64,000 nt of DNA from contig JBPOFN010000004.1 of the NCBI GenBank assembly GCA_051251725.1, positions 1 through 64,000 of the forward strand. Reading direction: 5' to 3'. Under the pieces are notes generated by a model. It made no database searches and was not told where the DNA came from. It worked only from the letters and a program-made list of their open reading frames with translations. The DNA is from JALZUE01 sp051251725 (GTDB lineage Bacteria; Pseudomonadota; Gammaproteobacteria; Enterobacterales; Alteromonadaceae). Shown one piece after another: positions 34,317-43,436 of this stretch (position 1 is the first letter of the stretch; each line of letters begins with the position of its first letter). The translations under genes and the position numbers were made by a program.

Positions 34317-34670
34317 ATGGATAAGAAAACATCTCGTTTACGCCGTGCAAAGCGTGCACGTGCTAAAATCAGCGAGCTGGGTGCGAATCGTTTAGTCGTT
34401 CACCGTACTCCTCGCCATATTTACGCGCAATTGATCGCACCAACAGGTTCTGAGGTAATCGCATCTGCGTCTACTTTAGACAAAGAAGTTAGTGCTCAGT
34501 TAGAAAAAACCGGTAACATTGCTGCAGCGGAAGTTGTAGGAAAAGCAATTGCTGAACGTGCAAAAGCGAAGGGCGTAGAGTCTGTAGCATTTGACCGTAG
34601 CGGTTTCCGTTATCATGGACGCGTTAAAGCGTTAGCAGATGCAGCTCGTGCAGCTGGTCTTCAGTTCTAG
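34317..34670 (+). CDS. rplR: 50S ribosomal protein L18
   Basis: L18 (117 residues), a 5S rRNA-binding protein. RLVVHRTPRHIYAQLI and FDRSGFRYHGRVKALADAAR are diagnostic. Confidence 0.98.
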   Translation: MDKKTSRLRRAKRARAKISELGANRLVVHRTPRHIYAQLIAPTGSEVIASASTLDKEVSAQLEKTGNIAAAEVVGKAIAERAKAKGVESVAFDRSGFRYHGRVKALADAARAAGLQF

Positions 34671-34679
34671 GAGTTGATG

Positions 34680-35183
34680 ATGGCTAATGAAAATACACAA
34701 CAACAAAGTGATCTAGCTGAAAAGTTAGTTGCCGTTAACCGCGTTTCAAAAGTGGTTAAAGGTGGACGAATTTTTAGTTTCACTGCACTAACAGTAGTTG
34801 GTGATGGCAACGGTCGCGTTGGTTTTGGTTACGGTAAGGCACGTGAAGTTCCTGCTGCAATCCAAAAAGCAATGGAAAAGGCTCGTCGCAACTTAGTAAC
34901 TGTTGACTTGAAGGGTACTACTCTTCAGCACCCGCTTAAGGGTCGTCATTCAGGTTCTAAGGTATATATGCAACCTGCTTCTGAAGGTACAGGTATCATC
35001 GCCGGTGGCGCGATGCGTGCAGTACTTGAAGTAGCTGGCGTTCAGAACGTATTGTCAAAAGCATACGGTTCTACTAACCCAATCAACGTTGTCCGTGCAA
35101 CAATTGGTGCTCTTGCGAATATGAAATCGCCAGGCACAGTTGCTGCAAAACGCGGCATGACTGTTGAAGAAATTTTGGGGTAA
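34680..35183 (+). CDS. rpsE: 30S ribosomal protein S5
   Basis: S5 (167 residues) helps decoding fidelity. GGRIFSFTALTVVGDGNGRV and the C-terminal AKRGMTVEEILG are conserved. The frame offers TTG 34674, ATG 34677 and ATG 34680; the last has the best spacing from GGAG and gives the E. coli length with the N-terminus MANENTQQQ. Confidence 0.98.
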   Translation: MANENTQQQSDLAEKLVAVNRVSKVVKGGRIFSFTALTVVGDGNGRVGFGYGKAREVPAAIQKAMEKARRNLVTVDLKGTTLQHPLKGRHSGSKVYMQPASEGTGIIAGGAMRAVLEVAGVQNVLSKAYGSTNPINVVRATIGALANMKSPGTVAAKRGMTVEEILG

Positions 35184-35189
35184 TTGACC

Positions 35190-35369
35190 ATGGCTAAAAC
35201 AGTAAAAATCACCCAAGTAAAAAGTGCAATCGGTCGTTTACCAAAACATCGTGCAACTTTAAAAGGCTTAGGCTTACGTCGTATTCGTCATACAGTAGAG
35301 TTAGAAGATACTCCATCTGTACGTGGTATGATTAACCAAGTTTCTTACATGATTAAGGTGGAGGATTAA
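35190..35369 (+). CDS. rpmD: 50S ribosomal protein L30
   Basis: L30 (59 residues). AKTVKITQVKSAIGRLPKHR is diagnostic. ATG 35190 gives the family length; a TTG six bases upstream is ignored. Tightly packed between rpsE and rplO. Confidence 0.97.
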   Translation: MAKTVKITQVKSAIGRLPKHRATLKGLGLRRIRHTVELEDTPSVRGMINQVSYMIKVED

Positions 35370-35371
35370 TA

Positions 35372-35806
35372 ATGCATTTAAATACTTTATCTCCTGCACC
35401 AGGATCTAACAAAGATAAAAAGCGCTGTGGTCGCGGTATCGGTTCTGGTATCGGCAAAACAGGTGGACGTGGTCACAAAGGTCAGAAGTCTCGTTCTGGC
35501 GGTAGTGTACGTCCAGGTTTTGAAGGTGGTCAAATGCCTTTGAAACAACGTTTACCTAAATTTGGTTTTACTTCACGTAAAGCTTTAGTTCACGCTGAAG
35601 TTCGCTTACATGAATTAAACCTGGTTGAAGGTGATGTTGTAGACATCCATACGCTTAAAAACGCTAACCTAATTTCACGTAACATTGAGACAGCAAAAAT
35701 TATGTTGTCTGGTGAGATCACAAAAGTTGTGACTGTACGTGGTTTAGGCGTTACTAAAGGTGCACGTGCGGCTATTGAAGCTGCAGGTGGGAAAATCGAG
35801 GAATAA
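35372..35806 (+). CDS. rplO: 50S ribosomal protein L15
   Basis: L15 (144 residues), a late-binding assembly protein. MHLNTLSPAPGSNKDKKR and GHKGQKSRSGGSVRPGFEGG are diagnostic. SD AGGTGGAGG, overlapping the end of rpmD. Confidence 0.98.
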   Translation: MHLNTLSPAPGSNKDKKRCGRGIGSGIGKTGGRGHKGQKSRSGGSVRPGFEGGQMPLKQRLPKFGFTSRKALVHAEVRLHELNLVEGDVVDIHTLKNANLISRNIETAKIMLSGEITKVVTVRGLGVTKGARAAIEAAGGKIEE

Positions 35807-35814
35807 TACAGATT

Positions 35815-37140
35815 ATGGCTACACCAGGAATGGATAACAAAGCTCAAGGCGGTTTGTCAGAGCTTAAGCAAAGATTATGGTTTGTGTTCGGCGCACTTAT
35901 TGTGTTCCGTTTAGGATCATTTGTGCCAATCCCTGGTATTGACGCCGCTGTATTAGCTCAGTTGTTTGAACAACAAAAGGGCACCATCGTAGAAATGTTT
36001 AACATGTTCTCTGGTGGTGCACTTGAGCGCGCCTCTGTATTGGCGCTAGGTATTATGCCGTACATCACAGCTTCCATTATCATGCAGTTAGGTTCCCATA
36101 TGGTTCCTAGTTTGCAAGAGCTAAAAAAGGAAGGTGAAGCTGGACGTCGTAAGATCAGCCAATACACTCGCTACGGCACATTGTTATTAGCAACAGTACA
36201 ATCTATTGCAGTTGCGAAGAGTTTACCGGGTATGATGCCAGGACTAGTGATTAATGCTGGTTTCGGTTTCTACTTTGCTGCGGTTGTTAGTTTGGTTACA
36301 GGTACCATGTTTTTAATGTGGTTAGGTGAGCAAATTACTGAACGCGGTATTGGTAATGGTATTTCGATACTAATCTTTGCTGGTATTGTTGCTGGTATGC
36401 CATCAGCTGTAGGTCAAACTGCAGAAATGGCGCGTCAAGGTGAATTGCACTTATTAGTATTATTGTTGATTTGCGTTATTGTATTTGCGGTGACTTTCTT
36501 TGTAGTGTTTATGGAACGTGGACAACGTCGTATCGTTGTTAACTATGCTAAACGCCAACAAGGTCGTAAAGTCTTTGCAGCACAAAGTACTCATTTACCA
36601 CTTAAAGTTAATATGGCCGGGGTTATACCTGCAATATTTGCTTCAAGTATTATTTTGTTTCCAGGTACATTAGCTAGCTGGTTCGGACAAGGTGAAGGGG
36701 CTTTAGCTGACTTTTTGCAAGGAGTATCTATCCAGATCTCTCCTGGCCAACCGTTATACATGATGCTTTTAGCAGCAGCGATTATTTTCTTCTGTTTTTT
36801 CTACACGGCATTGGTTTTCAATCCGCGTGAAACTGCAGATAACTTGAAGAAGTCAGGTGCGTTTATTCCGGGTATTCGTCCGGGTGAACAGACTTCTAAA
36901 TACATCGATAAAGTGATGACACGTTTAACCTTAGCGGGTGCGTTGTATATTACCTTTATCTGTTTAGTACCTGAGTTTATGATGGCAGCATGGGATGTTC
37001 AGTTTTATTTTGGCGGTACGTCATTATTGATCATCGTAGTTGTAATTATGGATTTTATGGCACAAGTACAAACGCATTTGATGTCTCATCAATATGACAG
37101 TGTACTTAAGAAAGCTAATCTCAAAGGTTCAGGCCTTTAA
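35815..37140 (+). CDS. secY: Protein translocase subunit SecY
   Basis: SecY (441 residues) is the central pore of the SecYEG translocon in the inner membrane. Ten membrane helices can be traced. The N-terminus reads LKQRLWFVFGALIVFRLGSF, the plug region VEMFNMFSGGALERASVLALGIMPYI is intact, and the cytoplasmic loop with RQQGRKVFAAQSTHLPLKVN is present. Penultimate gene of the spc operon, as usual. Confidence 0.98.
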   Translation: MATPGMDNKAQGGLSELKQRLWFVFGALIVFRLGSFVPIPGIDAAVLAQLFEQQKGTIVEMFNMFSGGALERASVLALGIMPYITASIIMQLGSHMVPSLQELKKEGEAGRRKISQYTRYGTLLLATVQSIAVAKSLPGMMPGLVINAGFGFYFAAVVSLVTGTMFLMWLGEQITERGIGNGISILIFAGIVAGMPSAVGQTAEMARQGELHLLVLLLICVIVFAVTFFVVFMERGQRRIVVNYAKRQQGRKVFAAQSTHLPLKVNMAGVIPAIFASSIILFPGTLASWFGQGEGALADFLQGVSIQISPGQPLYMMLLAAAIIFFCFFYTALVFNPRETADNLKKSGAFIPGIRPGEQTSKYIDKVMTRLTLAGALYITFICLVPEFMMAAWDVQFYFGGTSLLIIVVVIMDFMAQVQTHLMSHQYDSVLKKANLKGSGL

Positions 37141-37158
37141 GTTTAACGGAGTAGTAAG

Positions 37159-37275
37159 ATGAAAGTTCGTGCATCCGTAAAAAAGATTTGCCGTAGTTGT
37201 AAAGTTGTTAAACGTGCTGGTGTTGTTCGTGTAATTTGCACAAACGACCCTAAGCATAAGCAACGTCAAGGTTAA
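37159..37275 (+). CDS. rpmJ: 50S ribosomal protein L36
   Basis: L36 (38 residues). MKVRASVKKICRSCKVVKRA, then Cys27 and KHKQRQG; the zinc-ribbon ligands Cys11, Cys14, Cys27 and His33 are all present, so this is the zinc-binding form. Start follows ACGGAG. A perfect hairpin AAGGTTAA-TTA-TTAACCTT (37268-37286) spans its stop codon and may stabilise or end the spc transcript. Confidence 0.97.
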   Translation: MKVRASVKKICRSCKVVKRAGVVRVICTNDPKHKQRQG

Positions 37276-37328
37276 TTATTAACCTTACAAGCAAATTTTT
37301 TAGAAGTGGTATTGTGTAGATTATTCTG

Positions 37329-37334
37329 TATAAT
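37329..37334 (+). promoter_or_regulatory. Possible alpha operon -10 element
   Basis: TATAAT preceded by TTCTG, without a clear -35, about 95 bases upstream of rpsM. It could give an internal promoter for the alpha operon in addition to readthrough from spc. Confidence 0.4.
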
Positions 37335-37343
37335 GCCGCTTCG

Positions 37344-37426
37344 CATTTGCAAAAATGGGCAGGTTGAGTATCCTTACGGGCTTTTCAACCTGATGTTGTT
37401 AATTATTTAATATAGGAGATGTGTTA
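37344..37426 (+). promoter_or_regulatory. Alpha operon leader (S4-binding pseudoknot)
   Basis: The block TTGAGTATCCT followed by ACGGGCTTTTCA is nearly the same as the E. coli rpsM leader, which folds into the nested pseudoknot recognised by S4 (Rfam Alpha_RBS type). CAGGTTGA (37360-37367) pairs with TCAACCTG (37385-37392). The SD TAGGAG and GTG start of rpsM follow. S4, encoded three genes downstream, would repress translation of rpsM here. Confidence 0.8.
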
Positions 37427-37783
37427 GTGGCCCGTATCGCTGGCATTAACATCCCTGATCGTAAGCATGCAGTAATCGCCATTACTGCGATTTACGGTAT
37501 CGGTGCAACGCGCGCAAAAGCTATTTGTGCAGCAACCGGTATCGCTGAATCAACTAAGATCAGTGAATTAGACGAAGCTCAAATTGATTTGCTTCGTTCG
37601 GAAGTGGGTAAATACACCGTTGAAGGTGATTTACGTCGTGAAGTTTCAATGAACATCAAGCGCCTTATGGATCTTGGTTGTTACCGTGGTTTGCGTCATC
37701 GTCGCAGTCTACCTCTACGTGGACAGCGCACTAAAACTAATGCGCGTACTCGTAAAGGGCCTCGTAAGCCTATTAAAAAGTAG
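37427..37783 (+). CDS. rpsM: 30S ribosomal protein S13
   Basis: S13 (118 residues), a 30S head protein contacting P-site tRNA. The start is GTG 37427 (reads MARIAGINIPDRKHA), as in E. coli; an in-frame GTG at 37421 is ignored because TAGGAG is spaced for 37427 and the protein length then matches. C-terminal tail RTKTNARTRKGPRKPIKK is conserved. First gene of the alpha operon. Confidence 0.98.
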   Translation: MARIAGINIPDRKHAVIAITAIYGIGATRAKAICAATGIAESTKISELDEAQIDLLRSEVGKYTVEGDLRREVSMNIKRLMDLGCYRGLRHRRSLPLRGQRTKTNARTRKGPRKPIKK

Positions 37784-37796
37784 GAGATAGAGACTT

Positions 37797-38186
37797 ATGG
37801 CAAAAACTCCAGTAAAAACGCGTAAGCGCGTTAAAAAGCAAGTTGTCGATGGTATGGCTCATATCCATGCATCTTTTAACAACACAATTGTCACCCTAAC
37901 AGACCGTCAAGGTAATGCTTTATCTTGGGCAACAGCAGGTGGTTCAGGTTTCCGTGGTTCACGTAAATCTACTCCGTTCGCTGCTCAAGTAGCTGCTGAT
38001 CGTGCAGGTAAAGTTGCACAAGAATTCGGTTTGAAGAATATTGAAGTATTCGTTAAAGGTCCAGGTCCAGGTCGTGAATCTGCTATCCGTGCCTTAAATG
38101 CTGCTGGTTTTAAAATCACCAACATTACTGACGTTACTCCTATTCCTCATAATGGTTGTCGTCCTCCTAAGAAACGTCGCGTTTAA
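37797..38186 (+). CDS. rpsK: 30S ribosomal protein S11
   Basis: S11 (129 residues), on the 30S platform near the E site. GMAHIHASFNNTIVTLTDRQ and TPIPHNGCRPPKKRRV are diagnostic. Confidence 0.98.
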   Translation: MAKTPVKTRKRVKKQVVDGMAHIHASFNNTIVTLTDRQGNALSWATAGGSGFRGSRKSTPFAAQVAADRAGKVAQEFGLKNIEVFVKGPGPGRESAIRALNAAGFKITNITDVTPIPHNGCRPPKKRRV

Positions 38187-38207
38187 TAGGAAAGTTGGAG
38201 AAAGAAC

Positions 38208-38828
38208 ATGGCTAGATATTTAGGTCCAAAGTTAAAGCTTAGCCGCCGCGAAGGAACAGATTTGTTCCTTAAAAGTGGTGTAAGAGCAATTGACACTAAA
38301 TGTAAAATCGAAACTATCCCAGGTCAGCACGGCGCTCGTCGCGGTCGTTTATCTGACTATGGTGTACAACTTCGTGAAAAACAAAAAGTACGTCGTATAT
38401 ACGGTGTATTAGAAAAGCAATTCCGCAACTACTACAAGCAAGCTGCGCGTATTAAAGGCAACACAGGTGAAATCTTGTTACAGCTTTTAGAACAACGTTT
38501 AGACAATGTTGTTTACCGCATGGGTTTTGCAAGTACTCGTGCTGAAGCGCGTCAACTTGTAAGCCACAAAGCGATTGTAGTGAATGGTAGTGTAGTTAAT
38601 ATTCCATCTTTCACTGTTAAAGCTGAAGATGTAGTTTCTATTCGTGAAAAGTCTAAAACTCAAGCGCGTATTATCGCTGCTTTAGAATTAGCTGAGCAAC
38701 GTGAGAAGCCAGTCTGGGTTGAAGTAGATAACAAGAAATTAGAAGGTGTTTTTAAACGCATTCCTGATCGTTCAGACTTATCTGCGGAAATTAATGAACA
38801 GTTGATTGTCGAACTTTACTCTAAGTAA
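38208..38828 (+). CDS. rpsD: 30S ribosomal protein S4
   Basis: S4 (206 residues), a primary 16S rRNA binder and the expected alpha operon repressor. ARYLGPKLKLSRREGTDLFL and the S4 domain (RLDNVVYRMGFASTRAEARQ) are intact. No zinc-finger cysteines, as in other gammaproteobacteria. Confidence 0.98.
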   Translation: MARYLGPKLKLSRREGTDLFLKSGVRAIDTKCKIETIPGQHGARRGRLSDYGVQLREKQKVRRIYGVLEKQFRNYYKQAARIKGNTGEILLQLLEQRLDNVVYRMGFASTRAEARQLVSHKAIVVNGSVVNIPSFTVKAEDVVSIREKSKTQARIIAALELAEQREKPVWVEVDNKKLEGVFKRIPDRSDLSAEINEQLIVELYSK

Positions 38829-38854
38829 AGTTTAAACATTAAGAGAGGACAAAC

Positions 38855-39844
38855 ATGCAGGGTTCTGTAACTGAATTCTTAAGACCACGCCTAGTAGACG
38901 TTGAGACTATAAGCCCAACGCGTGCGAAGGTAACATTGGAACCGTTAGAACGTGGTTTTGGTCATACTTTAGGTAATGCGTTACGTCGCATTCTTTTATC
39001 TTCAATGCCAGGTTGTGCTGTAACTGAAGTAGAGATCGATGGTGTATTACATGAGTACAGCAGTAAAGAGGGTGTTCAAGAGGACATCATTGAAATATTG
39101 TTGAACCTCAAAGGACTAGCAGTTAAGTTAGAAGGCAAAAATGAAGCTACTTTAACTTTAACTAAGTCTGGTGAAGGCCCTGTTACGGCAGCTGATATTC
39201 AACATGATGGTGATGTAGAAATTGCAAATCCAGAACATGTTATCTGTCACTTAACCGGTGATGGTTCGATTAGCATGCGTATCAAAGTAGAATTAGGACG
39301 TGGCTATGTTCCAGCTTCTATCCGCAGAAATGCAGAAGAAGAAGATCGTGCCATCGGACGTCTACTTGTAGATGCTTCGTTTAGTCCTGTTGCAAGAATT
39401 GCATATGATGTCGATTCTGCACGTGTTGAACAACGTACAGATTTGGACAAGCTAGTTATCGACATGGAAACTAACGGTACGTTAGATCCAGAAGAAGCTA
39501 TCCGTCGTGCATCAACAATTTTAGCTGAACAGCTAGATGCGTTTGTTGAATTACGCGATGTTAGCGTGGTTGAAGAAAAAGAAGAGAAACCTCAGTTTGA
39601 TCCGATTTTACTTCGTCCAGTTGATGACCTAGAACTTACTGTTCGTTCGGCTAACTGCTTAAAAGCAGAAGCAATTCAATATATTGGTGACTTAGTACAA
39701 AGAGCTGAAGTTGAACTTCTTAAAACACCTAACTTAGGTAAGAAGTCTTTAACTGAAATCAAAGATGTATTAGCGTCTCGTGGTTTATCTTTAGGCATGC
39801 GCTTAGAGAATTGGCCACCAGAAAGTATCGCTGATAACGACTAG
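38855..39844 (+). CDS. rpoA: DNA-directed RNA polymerase subunit alpha
   Basis: RpoA (329 residues) assembles RNA polymerase through its N-terminal domain (GFGHTLGNALRRILLSSMPG) and contacts UP elements and activators through its C-terminal domain. The determinant region VRSANCLKAEAIQYIGDLVQ is conserved, and the end GLSLGMRLENWPP is typical. SD AGAGAGGA. Confidence 0.98.
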   Translation: MQGSVTEFLRPRLVDVETISPTRAKVTLEPLERGFGHTLGNALRRILLSSMPGCAVTEVEIDGVLHEYSSKEGVQEDIIEILLNLKGLAVKLEGKNEATLTLTKSGEGPVTAADIQHDGDVEIANPEHVICHLTGDGSISMRIKVELGRGYVPASIRRNAEEEDRAIGRLLVDASFSPVARIAYDVDSARVEQRTDLDKLVIDMETNGTLDPEEAIRRASTILAEQLDAFVELRDVSVVEEKEEKPQFDPILLRPVDDLELTVRSANCLKAEAIQYIGDLVQRAEVELLKTPNLGKKSLTEIKDVLASRGLSLGMRLENWPPESIADND

Positions 39845-39884
39845 TCGTCATTGTTTTAAATCGTTTATAGAGAAGGATTAACTT

Positions 39885-40292
39885 ATGCGCCATCGTAAAA
39901 GCGGTCGCCAGTTAAACCGTAATAGCAGTCATCGTCAAGCGATGTTCCGCAATATGGCAAGTTCTTTAGTTAAGCACGGAGTTATTAAAACTACTGTTGC
40001 TAAAGCAAAAGAACTACGTCGCGTGGTTGAGCCATTGATTACATTGGCAAAAACAGATAGCGTTGCTAACCGTCGTTTAGCATTCGCTCGCACACGTGAC
40101 CAAGAAGTTGTTGGTATTTTATTTAATGAACTTGGTGCTCGTTACCAAGAACGTCCAGGTGGTTATACTCGCATTTTAAAATGTGGTTTCCGTACTGGTG
40201 ATAAAGCACCTATGGCTTATGTAGAATTAGTAGACCGTCCAGCAGTTGAAGACCTTGCTGAAACAGTTGAAGAAGTAAGTACTGAAGCTTAA
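39885..40292 (+). CDS. rplQ: 50S ribosomal protein L17
   Basis: L17 (135 residues), at the tunnel exit. MRHRKSGRQLNRNSSHRQAM is diagnostic. Last gene of the alpha operon. The C-terminal acidic tail (AVEDLAETVEEVSTEA) is slightly longer than in E. coli. Confidence 0.98.
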   Translation: MRHRKSGRQLNRNSSHRQAMFRNMASSLVKHGVIKTTVAKAKELRRVVEPLITLAKTDSVANRRLAFARTRDQEVVGILFNELGARYQERPGGYTRILKCGFRTGDKAPMAYVELVDRPAVEDLAETVEEVSTEA

Positions 40293-40311
40293 GCTTTAAC
40301 CTTACTTAATA

Positions 40312-40338
40312 AAAAACGGAGCTTCGGCTCCGTTTTTG
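40312..40338 (+). terminator. Alpha operon terminator
   Basis: AAAAACGGAGC-TTCG-GCTCCGTTTTTG, a perfect stem with a UUCG tetraloop and T run, 20 bases after rplQ. Confidence 0.93.
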
Positions 40339-40434
40339 TTTTTATAGCTTTAAATAAATTATCTACTTAATCAGTCGTTTATTTATACGGGGTATTCAGG
40401 CTACAATAGGAAAAAATATAAAAGCAGAAAGTTT

Positions 40435-40746
40435 ATGAACTCTAGAGTTTTCCCCCTTATCGTTATTATCACATTATCCGCTTGTGCCGCCCAAGAGCCG
40501 GCCTGTGAAGATGCAGTTGTTGCCGCCGAGCAAATACAACAGTGTCAACAGTTGCAACGTCAAATCGTTAAAGCAAAAGATAAACCTATTGTCAGAACTG
40601 AATTAGAAAGGCGTTATCAAGCTGACTGTATTGATGTTCGTTATTATCGTGACGATCAGCAGTCGGCTATTTGTGACAACAAAAAACAAATCAATAAGGC
40701 CATAGCAGACCATAAAGAAAGCAAGGAAGTTAACAATAAAAAATAG
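40435..40746 (+). CDS. Small hypothetical lipoprotein
   Basis: A 103-residue protein with a lipoprotein signal (VFPLIVIITLSACAAQ; lipobox LSAC). The mature part is hydrophilic and has four further Cys residues, among them CEDAV, QQCQQ, ADCID and AICDN, which could form disulfides in the periplasm, and a Lys-rich end. I do not recognise the family. It stands alone between the alpha operon and the c-di-GMP protein gene. Confidence 0.6.
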   Translation: MNSRVFPLIVIITLSACAAQEPACEDAVVAAEQIQQCQQLQRQIVKAKDKPIVRTELERRYQADCIDVRYYRDDQQSAICDNKKQINKAIADHKESKEVNNKK

Positions 40747-40805
40747 CCTTATGGTATGGGATTTAGCTACAGGAGGTAGAAACTTAAGTTGTATAATTGG
40801 TAGTA

Positions 40806-43367
40806 ATGATGAAATACACTGAAACAGATAATGATAGCAACGACTCAAACTTTAAGAATTTAGCACTACAATATAGCGAGCTCTCAGAGCGCTATGAAGC
40901 TTTATTCACTCTCAATAAATTGCTACATGAATGTGCTGATATTAAAGAGTTTTATCATCAAGTTCATGAAATTTTAAAATCTTTGATGACTGCCGATAAT
41001 TTTGCCATTGCGCTATGTGATCGTACTTTTGAAACAATAGAATACGTATATTATCATGACGATCTACACGAACACCCGCCTAACCTACAATCACTAGTTG
41101 ATATTAATGGTTCAATTACTCATTATTTAATTGAAAAATCCGAACCTATTTTTCTTAGCAAAGAGTCTATTGAAATCTTAGCGGATCAGAATGTTATCGA
41201 AAGATATAACCCCGCTTTAGTCGATTGGTTAGGGGTGCCTTTAGTTGATCAAGGTGTGGTCATTGGCTTGATCCGCGTTTTATCGTACAACCCTCTTAAT
41301 CGGCATCTCGAACAAGACTTAGATTTATTACACTTCATCGCGCAACAAATTAATGCGGCAATTAGTCGATTTAATGATCAAGAGCAATTGAAACGTGCTG
41401 TCGATGCTCGTACCCGCGAACTAATGGCGCAAATTCGAGAGCGTGAACGTTCAGAATTACTGCAAGAATCTTTATACAAGATATCAGAACTTTCCAACAA
41501 CTCGGGTATTGAAATCGATAAGTTTTATTATCAAGTTCATAACATTGTTGGTCAGCTAATCAACGCCGAAAATTTTTATATAGCTCGTCATACTACAAAA
41601 ACTGATCACTTGAATTATGTTTTTATGTTAGATCAACAAATCGAGAAACATGACTTAGAATCATCAATAGAAAATACCTTAGATGTATATACCAAACTAG
41701 TGTTGTCTAAAAAACAAACGGTGTTGTTAACAGAAAAAGATATCGCTAAGCTGTCGCTAACCTTTAAGCTGGGCGAACTTGATGAATTGCCTAAATCTTG
41801 GTTAGGCGTACCCTTGATGACAGATGGTGAAATCATCGGTGCAATGGTTATTCAAAGTTATCAAGAAAACATTGTCTACAGTGAGCAAGATGCAGAGCTG
41901 CTAAACTTTGTTGCTCGCCATGTTTCAAGTGCGATGAAACGTCGCGACCTTATTGAGTTTGAAAGAAAGTCTCATGAGTTACTTGAAGAGCAAGTAAGAA
42001 TGCGAACACAAGCGTTACAAGAAGAAATAAAACAACGCCGTAACGCTGAAGAGCAATTAACCTACGCTGCTTCTCACGACAGCCTGACTGGATTGCCGAA
42101 TAGAAGTGTCTTTTTAGATTTACTTAATCATGCTATTGCTTGTAAAAAACGCAAGCCGGCAATGCAGTTTGCGTTACTATTTTTAGATTTAGATCGTTTT
42201 AAAGTGGTCAATGACAGCCTTGGTCACCATGCCGGTGACGCGTTATTAAAAATTATATCGAAAGAGTTAAAAACCATCGTCCGTGAAAAAGACACGGTCG
42301 CGCGTCTCGGTGGTGATGAGTTTGTTATTCTAATTGAAGATTTAACGGATACTAATGAAGCATTTGAAGTGGCCGATAGGATCACGCGATTATTAAATGA
42401 TCCCATCATTATCGAAAATACGCCGGTGTTTATTGGTACCAGTATTGGTGTGTTATTTAGTGATGAACGATATAAAAGTGCTGACGTCATGTTACGTGAC
42501 GCCGATACTGCTATGTATCAGGCAAAAGAGAAAGGTAAAGGTCGCTACGAGGTTTTTGACACCAGTATGCAGCTTAAGGTGCAAAACGCGCTAACGTTAG
42601 AAGCTGATATTCGCGAAGCCATTACTTTGGCTGAGTTTATTCCATACTTTCAACCCATTGTTCGTTTAGACGATAATAAAATTGTTGGTTTTGAAGCGCT
42701 AGCCCGTTGGGAAAGCTATAAGCGCGGCTTTGTTTATCCGAACGACTTTATTCCCATTGCGGAAGATACCGGCTTAGTTAAAAGCATTGATTTACAGATC
42801 TTAGAAAAATCTTGTATCGCACTTAAAGAATTTCAAAAGCTCGAGCAACTAGGTGATATTTATGTCAGTTGTAATTTATTTTGTGATCACTTTTTCAGCC
42901 CGAGTTTACCGCAAGATATTATCGAAATTATCAATCGGGTAGGTGTTGAGCCGACTCAGGTGAGAATTGAATTAACCGAACGGGCTTTATTAGACAATAA
43001 AGAAATCGTATTAGATAATATGCAAGCTCTGAAAAAATTAGGCTTAAAAATATTATTGGATGATTTTGGTACCGGCTATTCGAGTTTAAGCTATTTGCAC
43101 CGTTTTCCAATTGATGTGCTTAAAATTGACCGCTCATTTATTACCAATATTCACGATCAAAATAAACATCGAGCGATCATCAAAACCATTATCGATTTAG
43201 CTGCCAACTTAAATATGACAACCGTAGGTGAAGGCATCGAAAACCTCGAAGATGCGCAGCTACTCAATCAAATGGATTGTAAATATGGGCAAGGCTTTTA
43301 TTTTGCTAAACCTATGTCAGGTGATGATGTTCTATCGCTGAAAAACTTAATAACTCTCAATAGTTAA
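40806..43367 (+). CDS. GAF-GAF-GGDEF-EAL c-di-GMP protein
   Basis: A cytosolic protein of about 853 residues with two GAF sensor domains (about 30-190 and 215-375), a coiled coil (about 380-425), GGDEF (about 430-590) and EAL (about 610-850). Both active sites look intact: RLGGDEF near residue 501 with an RxxD inhibitory site (REKD) upstream, and GFEALARW with DDFGTGYSSL, KIDRSFI and GEGIE. It may switch between synthesis and breakdown. The start is uncertain: ATG 40806 or 40809 lacks an SD, while a perfect AGGAGG at 40771-40776 is about 30 bases upstream. Confidence 0.9.
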   Translation: MMKYTETDNDSNDSNFKNLALQYSELSERYEALFTLNKLLHECADIKEFYHQVHEILKSLMTADNFAIALCDRTFETIEYVYYHDDLHEHPPNLQSLVDINGSITHYLIEKSEPIFLSKESIEILADQNVIERYNPALVDWLGVPLVDQGVVIGLIRVLSYNPLNRHLEQDLDLLHFIAQQINAAISRFNDQEQLKRAVDARTRELMAQIRERERSELLQESLYKISELSNNSGIEIDKFYYQVHNIVGQLINAENFYIARHTTKTDHLNYVFMLDQQIEKHDLESSIENTLDVYTKLVLSKKQTVLLTEKDIAKLSLTFKLGELDELPKSWLGVPLMTDGEIIGAMVIQSYQENIVYSEQDAELLNFVARHVSSAMKRRDLIEFERKSHELLEEQVRMRTQALQEEIKQRRNAEEQLTYAASHDSLTGLPNRSVFLDLLNHAIACKKRKPAMQFALLFLDLDRFKVVNDSLGHHAGDALLKIISKELKTIVREKDTVARLGGDEFVILIEDLTDTNEAFEVADRITRLLNDPIIIENTPVFIGTSIGVLFSDERYKSADVMLRDADTAMYQAKEKGKGRYEVFDTSMQLKVQNALTLEADIREAITLAEFIPYFQPIVRLDDNKIVGFEALARWESYKRGFVYPNDFIPIAEDTGLVKSIDLQILEKSCIALKEFQKLEQLGDIYVSCNLFCDHFFSPSLPQDIIEIINRVGVEPTQVRIELTERALLDNKEIVLDNMQALKKLGLKILLDDFGTGYSSLSYLHRFPIDVLKIDRSFITNIHDQNKHRAIIKTIIDLAANLNMTTVGEGIENLEDAQLLNQMDCKYGQGFYFAKPMSGDDVLSLKNLITLNS

Positions 43368-43436
43368 TGTGATTTTTTTTTGCCTTTTAGTTTGTCGTCT
43401 TTACGCTATAGGGTATGCTGTTAACACAATCACTAA

